Positions 58,056-64,000 of a DNA stretch of 64,000 nucleotides are shown here, in pieces. Origin of the DNA: Hyphomicrobiales bacterium (lineage in GTDB: Bacteria; Pseudomonadota; Alphaproteobacteria; Rhizobiales; Beijerinckiaceae). The position numbers and the translations under genes are program-made. The notes under the pieces are model-generated. The model searched no databases and was not told where the DNA came from. It worked only from the letters and a program-made list of their open reading frames with translations. The stretch spans positions 1,919,001 through 1,983,000 of the forward strand of contig CAKNFJ010000001.1 in the NCBI GenBank assembly GCA_930633495.1, read 5' to 3'. Positions within the stretch are counted from its first letter, which is position 1. Each line of letters starts with the position of its first letter.

Positions 58056-59027
58056 TCAGACGATCTGGTTGCGCAGGCCGGCCTCGCCGCGTCCGAGGCG
58101 ATCCAGATTGTCGAGGAGGATGTCGATCACATTGGTCTCGTAGGCGCGGGTCTCGCCGGCGCTGTGCGGCGTGACGATGACCTGTGGCAGGCGCCAGAGC
58201 GGCGAGGCGGCCGGCAGCGGCTCCTCCGCGACGCAATCAAGCCCGGCGCCGGCGATCGAATGGGCTGTGAGGGCGGCGATCAGCGCCGCCTCGTCGACGA
58301 CACGGCCGCGCGCGACGTTGATCAGGAAGGCGGAAGGCTTCATCGCCGCGAGGATGCGGGCGTCGATCAGCCCTTCGGTTTCGGGCGTCAACGGGCAGGT
58401 CAACGCGACGAAATCGGCCTCGGCCACGGCCTCGACGAGCTTGTCGGGATGCATGACGGCCGCGACATGCGGCTGCGGTTCGGCGCTGCGGCGCACGCCG
58501 ATGACGCGCATGTCGAAGGCGCTCGCCAGCTTCGCCAGCCTGAGGCCGATGCGGCCGAGCCCGACGACGACCAGCGTCTTGCCGCCGAGCTCGTCCTCGC
58601 GGCGAGCCCGATCCCCGATCATCGGGCGCCAGTACGGCTTCGCCTGATTGTCGCGGGCGAAATGGATCTGGCGGGTGAGGCCGAGGATCAGCGACATCGC
58701 GTGCTCCGCCACCGCCCGCTCATTGCCGCCCTGCGCGCTGGCGAGGCGAATGCCGGCCGCGTCGATCGCCGCCTTGTCGAACTGGTCGGTGCCGGCGCTG
58801 ATCGACTGGATGAAGCGCAGCTTCGGCAGATGCGGCAGCAGATCGTTGCGCCACAGGCCGGAAGCCACGAGCACGTCCGCTTCCGGCGCGCGCTCGCGCA
58901 ATTCTTCGAGGCTGCGGACTTCGAAGCTGCTGGCCGCGCGGCCGCGCGTGAGGAACTCGTCACGGAGCTGGTAAGCGGCATGGGCGAAGCCGATCGTCAG
59001 GTCGCCTTCCGGCGGCAGGAATGCCAT
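58056..59027 (-). CDS. D-isomer specific 2-hydroxyacid dehydrogenase
   Basis: 323 residues. The NAD(P) motif is VVVGLGRIGLRLA. The catalytic Arg lies in INVARGRVVDE, Glu in CVAEEPLP, and His in VTPHSAGE. These interconvert 2-keto acids and D-2-hydroxy acids; glyoxylate/hydroxypyruvate reductase type is possible. A GGGGAGAGAG site precedes the ATG at 59027. A putative monocarboxylate-type MFS gene follows in the same direction, and together they suggest uptake and use of a hydroxy acid. Confidence 0.88.
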   Translation of the reverse strand: MAFLPPEGDLTIGFAHAAYQLRDEFLTRGRAASSFEVRSLEELRERAPEADVLVASGLWRNDLLPHLPKLRFIQSISAGTDQFDKAAIDAAGIRLASAQGGNERAVAEHAMSLILGLTRQIHFARDNQAKPYWRPMIGDRARREDELGGKTLVVVGLGRIGLRLAKLASAFDMRVIGVRRSAEPQPHVAAVMHPDKLVEAVAEADFVALTCPLTPETEGLIDARILAAMKPSAFLINVARGRVVDEAALIAALTAHSIAGAGLDCVAEEPLPAASPLWRLPQVIVTPHSAGETRAYETNVIDILLDNLDRLGRGEAGLRNQIV

Positions 59028-59062
59028 GCGTTCTCTCTCCCCGATTCCTCGTTCGGTCGACG

Positions 59063-59168
59063 TTAGAGCATTTTCGAGCGAAGTGGGCACCGGTTCGCGT
59101 GAAGAAAATGCGATAAAACAAAGAGCTAGAGAATTTCTGCGGTTCGGAGAAACGCGGAAATACTCTAG
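59063..59168. repeat. Rhizobiales-type intergenic palindromic element
   Basis: TTAGAGCATTTTCGAGCGAA, then GGGCACCGGTTCGCGTGAAG and AAAATGCGATAAAACAAAGA with a terminal CTAGAG/CTCTAG pair. This is the type of element found between genes in many Rhizobiales genomes. A degenerate copy lies at 9664-9718. Confidence 0.7.
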
Positions 59169-59211
59169 CCGCCACGCCGGCTCCTGTCCCCGCACTGGCC
59201 GCATGCAAGCT

Positions 59212-60222
59212 TCACGCTGATGACGATGCTTCCCGGGCATCGGGGGTCAGCGCCGCGCGCAGGCGCGACCAGCCGATCTCGTCCGCAGGCAGGCCGAAGC
59301 GCAGGCGATCCGGTGTGTTCTGGAAGCGGCGGGCATAGATGCCGCACCGGCCGAGACGGGCGAAGAGCGCTGCGGCTTGCGGCGTTTCGAGCAGTCGGAA
59401 CAAGCAGGTGCCGCCGACGATCCGGCCATGGGGCGCCAGCAAGGCATCGAAGCGCGCGGCGTCTCGCGCGCGATCCCGGCCGGTCCCGGCGAGCCAATCG
59501 GCATCGGACAATGCGAGCGCGCCGACATGGAGGGCGGGACCGGCGACCGACCATGGCCCAAGCATCGCCTTGAGCCGCGCCATCAGCTCGGGCGCGCCGA
59601 TGGCGAAGCCGAGCCGCAGCCCGGCAAGGCCATAGGTCTTGCCGAAGGAGCGCAGCACGATCGCGCCCGGCGGCAGATCCGGCACGATGCTGGTTTCAGG
59701 CGTGAAATCGGCAAAGGCCTCGTCGACGACCAGCAGGCCGCCGCAAGCGGCGCAGCGCGCGGCAAGGCTCACAAGCTCGTCCTGCGCCAATACGCGCCCG
59801 TCGGGATTGTTGGGGTTGACCACGACGACGGTGGCGGCCGCCTCCAGATGCGCAGCCGTCTCGCCGACCGCGAACCCCGCCTTGCGCCAGGAGTGGCCAT
59901 GCTCGGCATAGGTCGGGCCGAGAATGGCGACGGGGCCGGCCGGCGCCAGGCGCGGCAGCAATTCGATCAGGATCTGCGTGCCGGGCGCGGCGACGATGCC
60001 GGCGTGAGCGGGCAGGCGATAGGCGACGCGGGCGGCGGCGATCAGCGCCGCCTCGTCCTCTGCACCGGGCAGGCGCGTCCAGAGACTTAACGGCAGTGCC
60101 GGAAGCGGATAGGGGATCGGATTGATCCCGGTGGAGAGATCGATCCAGGGTTCCGGCGCCTCCGGAAAGAGCGTACGGGCCGTGGCGAGGTCGCCACCAT
60201 GCCAGATGTCGTCCTCAGCCAC
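59212..60222 (-). CDS. cobC: Threonine-phosphate decarboxylase (cobalamin side-chain synthesis)
   Basis: 336 residues from a GTG start with GGGTGGGA upstream. It is a class I/II PLP aminotransferase-fold enzyme: LSTGINPIPYPLPALP, NPNNPDGRVL, DEAFADF, and the PLP lysine in SFGKTYGLAGLRLGF. It makes aminopropanol phosphate for the lower loop of vitamin B12. A longer frame to 61170 exists but overlaps cobD entirely on the other strand and lacks similarity. The gene is divergent from cobD with 27 nt between starts. In rhizobial naming this is cobC; in enterics the enzyme is CobD. Confidence 0.9.
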   Translation of the reverse strand: MAEDDIWHGGDLATARTLFPEAPEPWIDLSTGINPIPYPLPALPLSLWTRLPGAEDEAALIAAARVAYRLPAHAGIVAAPGTQILIELLPRLAPAGPVAILGPTYAEHGHSWRKAGFAVGETAAHLEAAATVVVVNPNNPDGRVLAQDELVSLAARCAACGGLLVVDEAFADFTPETSIVPDLPPGAIVLRSFGKTYGLAGLRLGFAIGAPELMARLKAMLGPWSVAGPALHVGALALSDADWLAGTGRDRARDAARFDALLAPHGRIVGGTCLFRLLETPQAAALFARLGRCGIYARRFQNTPDRLRFGLPADEIGWSRLRAALTPDAREASSSA

Positions 60223-60249
60223 GATCCCACCCCCACGCGCGCGCCTTGC

Positions 60250-61227
60250 ATGAACCTGTCCGCCAGCCTGCCGCTGCTCGTCCTCGCCCTCGCATTCGAG
60301 GCGTGCTTCGGCTATCCGCAGCGCTTCTATGCCGCAATCGGCCATCCCGTCACCTGGATCGGGCGCTTGATCGGCGCGCTCGACCGCGTGCTCAATCGCG
60401 AGACTTCGTCCTTCATCACGCGCAAGGCGATGGGGGTGCTGGCGCTGGCGCTGCTGCTCGTCGTCACGATCGCGCTTTCGACGCTGGTGCAGCGCCTGTT
60501 CCTGTCCCTGGGGCCGCTGGGCCTGATCCCGCTGGCGCTGGCCGCCTCCACGCTGATCGCCCAGCGCAGCCTTCACGAACATGTCGCCCGCGTCGCCGCA
60601 GGGCTGGAGCAGACCGGACTCGAAGGCGGGCGGCAGGCGGTCTCGATGATCGTCGGGCGCAATCCGCAGACGCTCGATGAGGCCGGGGTGGCACGCGCAG
60701 CGATCGAGAGCCTTGCGGAAAATTTTTCCGACGGCATCGTCGCGCCCGCCTTCTGGCTGGGTGCGGGCGGGCTGCCGGGCATAGCCGCCTACAAGGCGAT
60801 CAACACGGCCGATTCGATGATCGGTCATCGCAGCCCTCGCTATCTCGCCTTCGGCTGGGCAGCCGCCCGCCTCGACGATCTCGTCAACCTGCCGGCCTCG
60901 CGGCTGACCGCGCTGTTGCTGGTCGTCTCGGCGGCTCTCGACCAGACGGCCGATGCGGGCGGGGCCTGCCGCGCGGTACGGCGCGACGCTGGACGGCATC
61001 GCTCGCCCAATGCCGGCTGGCCGGAGGCGGCCATGGCCGGAGCGCTCGGCCTGCGCCTGGCCGGGCCGCGCACCTATGGCGAAACCCGCATCGAGGACCA
61101 CTGGATGGGCGACGGCCGGGCCGAGGCGACCGCGGCCGACATTCGCCGCGCGCTCACGCTCTATCGGCACGCCTGCGGCCTGCTCTGGGCGCTGGCGGCG
61201 CTGCTCGCGGGCACGACGCTGCTCTGA
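60250..61227 (+). CDS. cobD: Adenosylcobinamide-phosphate synthase (CbiB/CobD)
   Basis: 325 residues, an integral membrane protein with about five helices. Family motifs include ACFGYPQRFYAAIGHPVTWI, ESLAENFSDGIVAPAFWLGA and YKAINTADSMIGHRSPRYLA. It attaches the aminopropanol (phosphate) arm to adenosylcobyric acid. An earlier ATG at 60199 would overlap the cobC start, so 60250 is preferred. Partner cobC is divergent. No other cobalamin genes and no cobalamin riboswitch were seen in the window. Confidence 0.93.
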   Translation: MNLSASLPLLVLALAFEACFGYPQRFYAAIGHPVTWIGRLIGALDRVLNRETSSFITRKAMGVLALALLLVVTIALSTLVQRLFLSLGPLGLIPLALAASTLIAQRSLHEHVARVAAGLEQTGLEGGRQAVSMIVGRNPQTLDEAGVARAAIESLAENFSDGIVAPAFWLGAGGLPGIAAYKAINTADSMIGHRSPRYLAFGWAAARLDDLVNLPASRLTALLLVVSAALDQTADAGGACRAVRRDAGRHRSPNAGWPEAAMAGALGLRLAGPRTYGETRIEDHWMGDGRAEATAADIRRALTLYRHACGLLWALAALLAGTTLL

Positions 61228-61230
61228 GGC

Positions 61231-62886
61231 TCAGTGCGACACCGGCACGGCGCGCAGGGCGATCGCCTGAAGATCGGCGCCCTGCGGCAGCGAGCCGAAA
61301 TGGCCGGACCAGCCGCCGGCCAGTCGCGAGGCGACATAAGCGTCCGCGACCGCATGCGGCGCGTGGCGGATCAACAGCGAGGCCGACAGGCCAAGCGCCA
61401 TGCGCTCGACGAAGCGCCGGGCCAGATGCTCATGCCTGAGCACATCGACCAGATCGGTCTCCAGCCCGGTCAGGAAGGCGTCGTAGCGCGGATCGCTGCC
61501 ACGGGCGGCACGCAACTCGTCGAGCAAAGCCGGCACGCAATCGGGATAGCGGCGGATCGAGCGGAGCACGTCGAGGCAGACGACATTGCCCGTGCCCTCC
61601 CAGATGCCGTTGAGCGGCGCCTCGCGATAGAGCCGCGCCATCAGATGGTCCTCGATGAAGCCGTTACCACCATGGCATTCGAGCGCCTCGACCACGACCG
61701 GCGTGGCGCGCTTGCAGTTCCAATATTTCGCGATGGGCGCACCGATGCGGCCGATCAGCTTCTCGGCTTCGCTCCCGCCTTCGCGGTCGAGCGCATGGAC
61801 GAAGCGGAAGGCGAGCCAGGCCGAAGCCTCGACCTCGAGCGCGAGGTCGGCGATCACATTCGTCATGATCGGCTGGTCGATCAGCGCCTTCTGGAAAGCG
61901 CGGCGGTGAGCGGTGTGATGCGCGGCCTGCGCCACAGCATGACGCATCAGCCCGGCCGACCCCACGGCGAAATCCAGCCGCGTATAGTGGTTCATCTCCA
62001 GCCCGGCGCGGATGCCATGGCCGGGCTCGCCGATCAGATGGGCGATCACACCGCGGAATTCGACCTCGGACGAGGCGTTCGACTTGTTGCCGCACTTGTC
62101 CTTGAGCCGCTGGATCTGCAGGCGGTTACGCGAGCCGTCCGGCAACCAGCCCGGCACGACGAAGCAGGAGACGCCCTCCTCCGTGCGCGCCAGCGTCAGG
62201 AAGACGTCGGAATGCGGGACGGAGAAGAACCATTTGTGGCCCGTGAGGGAATAGGTGCCGTCGGCATTGCGCGTCGCGACCGTCTGGGTCTGGCGTAGGT
62301 CCGAGCCTCCCTGCTTCTCGGTCATCGCCATGCCGACCGTGCCGCCGCGCTTCTGCGCCGCCGGCAACGGGCGTCCATCGTAGTCGGAGGAGGTGATCAG
62401 GCGACCGAACTCGGCCCAGCGCGCGGGATCGCGTTGCAGGACGGGAATCGCCGAATAGGTCATGCCGAGCGGGCAGCAGATGCCGTTCTCGCCCTGGTTC
62501 CAGAGATAGGAGACCGCCGCGCGCGCCACTTGCGCGCCTTGGCGCGGCTTCGTCCAGCACAGCGAATGGAACTCGTCGCGCATGGCGAGCCCCATCAATT
62601 CGTGCCAGGCCGGATGGAACTCGATCTGATCGACGCGCCGGCCCCAGCGGTCATGCGTGCGCAGTTCCGGCAGGCTGCGATTGGCCTGCCGCGCCAAATC
62701 CTGCACGCGTTGAGAGCCGACATGACCGCCGACCACGCTCGCCTGCTCGCGGAACCAGCCGGCGCCGAAGGCGTCGAGGATCGGCCCCAACGCCGGATCG
62801 GCCGCGAAGGCGTCGAAATCCGCCAGTGCCGGCGCCTGGTTCAGCACTTCATGCGTGTCGTAGCCGTAAGCATCGAGAGCGGTCAT
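61231..62886 (-). CDS. aidB: AidB-like acyl-CoA dehydrogenase
   Basis: 551 residues, close to E. coli AidB in length and sequence through the whole chain: FHPAWHELMGLAMRDE, GMAMTEKQGGSDLRQTQT, GHKWFFSVPHSD, RLKDKCGNKSNASSEVEF and LYREAPLNGIWEGTGNVVCL. AidB is an FAD protein induced by alkylation stress that binds DNA, with weak acyl-CoA dehydrogenase activity. The start overlaps the TetR stop by ATGA. Here it is paired with a TetR repressor and not with the Ada system, so its control may differ. Confidence 0.9.
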   Translation of the reverse strand: MTALDAYGYDTHEVLNQAPALADFDAFAADPALGPILDAFGAGWFREQASVVGGHVGSQRVQDLARQANRSLPELRTHDRWGRRVDQIEFHPAWHELMGLAMRDEFHSLCWTKPRQGAQVARAAVSYLWNQGENGICCPLGMTYSAIPVLQRDPARWAEFGRLITSSDYDGRPLPAAQKRGGTVGMAMTEKQGGSDLRQTQTVATRNADGTYSLTGHKWFFSVPHSDVFLTLARTEEGVSCFVVPGWLPDGSRNRLQIQRLKDKCGNKSNASSEVEFRGVIAHLIGEPGHGIRAGLEMNHYTRLDFAVGSAGLMRHAVAQAAHHTAHRRAFQKALIDQPIMTNVIADLALEVEASAWLAFRFVHALDREGGSEAEKLIGRIGAPIAKYWNCKRATPVVVEALECHGGNGFIEDHLMARLYREAPLNGIWEGTGNVVCLDVLRSIRRYPDCVPALLDELRAARGSDPRYDAFLTGLETDLVDVLRHEHLARRFVERMALGLSASLLIRHAPHAVADAYVASRLAGGWSGHFGSLPQGADLQAIALRAVPVSH

Positions 62887-63503
62887 GCGGCTTGTCCTTC
62901 CGAGTCTATCAAAGCGGCGAGGGAGAGATCGGCCAGGGCAGCGGCGATCTCGCGCCCGCGCTCGGGCGTGATCGGGCGTTCGGGCGAAAGCGGGCCGATC
63001 AGGGCTTCCATGAAGCCCCCGACGATCATCGCCGCCGCGGCATCGGGATCGACCGGCCGGAACGCCCCTTCCTTTCCGCCCTCGAGCACCAGCGAGCGGA
63101 AGATGCCGGCGATCTCGCGGCGGTAGGCGAGTCGCGTCGCATCGACAGCCGGATCGGCGGGTTCGGCGATCATCGACCACGCCAGACGGCGGTTGGCGAA
63201 GGCGCGCCGGGCAAAAACCTCGACCGCCGCGGCCAGGCGTTCCGCGACAGGGGCTTCGCTCAGGGCGATCTCTCGTAACACCTTGAGCTCGCGCGCCGAG
63301 ACGGTGGCGACGATCTCGGCCATCAGCTCGGCCTTGGACGAGAAGTAGGAATAGATGCTGCCGGTCGAGACGCCGCTGGCGGAAGCCACCGCTGCAATCG
63401 AGGTCTCATGGAAGCCGACCTCCGAGACAATGCTGCGCGCCGCAGAGAGGATCGCTTGGCGCTTGCCGGCCTTGCGTGGTTGCCTCGGGACCGTCTCAGG
63501 CAT
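62883..63503 (-). CDS. TetR family transcriptional regulator
   Basis: 206 residues. The N-terminal helix-turn-helix is RQAILSAARSIVSEVGFHET then ASGVSTGSIYSYFSSKAELM (about 15-60). The C-terminal ligand domain is all-helical. It is the first gene of a two-gene unit with aidB and probably represses it. A symmetric AT-rich site (63520-63535) lies directly before its start. The ATG at 63503 is preferred over a longer frame that reads through this site. Confidence 0.88.
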   Translation of the reverse strand: MPETVPRQPRKAGKRQAILSAARSIVSEVGFHETSIAAVASASGVSTGSIYSYFSSKAELMAEIVATVSARELKVLREIALSEAPVAERLAAAVEVFARRAFANRRLAWSMIAEPADPAVDATRLAYRREIAGIFRSLVLEGGKEGAFRPVDPDAAAAMIVGGFMEALIGPLSPERPITPERGREIAAALADLSLAALIDSEGQAA

Positions 63504-63519
63504 CGGCTCTTTCGAGAAA

Positions 63520-63535
63520 TTGAATCTGAATTCAA
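63520..63535. promoter_or_regulatory. Candidate TetR operator
   Basis: TTGAAT-CTGA-ATTCAA is a perfect inverted repeat with an inner palindrome TGAATTCA, 17 nt before the TetR start in a short AT-rich patch. It would let the repressor control its own operon. Confidence 0.5.
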
Positions 63536-63630
63536 ATTTAATCTGAGAGCGAATCCGCAACCCGTCAAGCAGGTGCCGCTGGCTGCCGCTTTTAAGGGAG
63601 CCATTCCGTCGCCCCGTCTCTCCACGCCGC

Positions 63631-63891
63631 TTACCCTCGAGCGGATCGAGGGAACAGAAGCTGGACGCTGCTGCTGCGGTAATAGAAATTCGGCGCCCAG
63701 CTCGGGCCGACCCGCGTCGCGATCTGCTGCTTGGGGATGCGGCGGCAGAAGTCGATTTTCCCCGCGGCCGGGTCGCGCGCCACGACGTCGAGATCGGGAT
63801 TCATCCAGAAGCGGTCGTAATAGCCCCTGGTAGGTATCGCGACTGTCTGTCCGCCGAACTCGACCTCGGTGAAAGACCGATCGATCTCCAT
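63631..63891 (-). CDS. Small protein of unknown function
   Basis: 86 residues from the ATG at 63891, which has AAAGG at good spacing; an ATG at 63900 is also in frame. I recognise no family. The sequence is mixed: TEVEFGGQTVAIPTRGYYDR, then NPDLDVVARDPAAGKIDFCR and a C-terminal part rich in aromatic residues (WAPNFYYR). There is no signal peptide or membrane segment. It lies upstream of the tetR-aidB unit on the same strand. Coding status is supported by codon pattern and ribosome-binding site only. Confidence 0.5.
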   Translation of the reverse strand: MEIDRSFTEVEFGGQTVAIPTRGYYDRFWMNPDLDVVARDPAAGKIDFCRRIPKQQIATRVGPSWAPNFYYRSSSVQLLFPRSARG

Positions 63892-64000
63892 CTGCGTCAT
63901 CCTTTCTGAGCCGAACCGCGCATCTGCCCGCGCGTGCCATGCTGGCCGCCAGCCTCATTGTCTGAAACCGTAACGTTGAACCGTGCTCCATGGTCAGCCG

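Noticed and set aside
60200..60260. Cobalamin riboswitch before cobC/cobD
   Set aside because: Only 27 nt separate the start codons and no B12-box sequence was seen on either strand.
60223..61170. Extended N-terminus of cobC
   Set aside because: The extra frame lies wholly opposite cobD, is low-complexity and has no PLP-enzyme resemblance. The GTG at 60222 gives the normal length.

Overview
The window is gene-dense, high-GC chromosomal DNA from an alphaproteobacterium, most likely of the order Hyphomicrobiales (Rhizobiales). The evidence is the fdsGBA-fdhD-fdsD formate dehydrogenase operon, several peptide-type ABC operons, tightly packed genes with ATGA-type overlaps, and an intergenic palindrome of the kind common in that order. 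A Bosea-like organism would fit, but that is a guess from gene style, not a proof. No rRNA, tRNA, CRISPR array, prophage or insertion sequence was found.

Layout. 1-1083: the 5' end of a branched-chain 2-oxoacid dehydrogenase E1-alpha gene diverging from an Lrp-type regulator. 1283-9664: an LLM-type flavin oxidoreductase diverging from fdsR, followed by fdsG-fdsB-fdsA-fdhD-fdsD, a complete NAD-dependent molybdenum formate dehydrogenase operon. 9718-10605: an ABM-domain protein and an OsmC protein. 10728-20012: a peptide-type ABC importer operon (binding protein, two permeases, an unusual amidohydrolase, two ATPases) with a divergent GntR/FCD regulator and an alpha/beta hydrolase behind a large palindrome. 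20109-24382: cytochrome c, NhaA, a NUDIX enzyme, a DUF6644/DUF6152-like pair and a methyltransferase.

24383-32418 looks like the least ordinary part. Repeat-rich DNA leads to a lower-GC gene of unknown function (winged-helix-like). This gene is divergent from an apparently unannotated structured RNA of about 190 nt with its own promoter-like sequence and strong terminator. uvrB follows, then a large single-chain MmeI-like restriction-methylation enzyme.

32443-36089: a flavoprotein, YnfA and a Na/phosphate cotransporter with a PhoU tail. 36245-43489: six same-strand genes, SDR - iolG-like dehydrogenase - inositol-monophosphatase-like enzyme - AfuA/FbpA-type binding protein - fused permease - ATPase. 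An IolR-type GGAA-N6-TTCC site precedes the first gene. The binding protein resembles sugar-phosphate binder AfuA more than ferric binders, so the cluster may import and use a phosphorylated cyclitol such as inositol phosphate. 43984-49649: a second complete peptide ABC operon. 49799-54253: UDP-sugar epimerase and dehydrogenase, and glutamine-dependent NAD synthetase. 54513-63891: GMC oxidoreductase, a membrane protein, MFS carrier, 2-hydroxyacid dehydrogenase, divergent cobC/cobD, a tetR-aidB pair and a small protein of unknown function.

Three families of intergenic palindromic repeats recur across the window. All identifications are from reading protein motifs and gene order; no database search was run.
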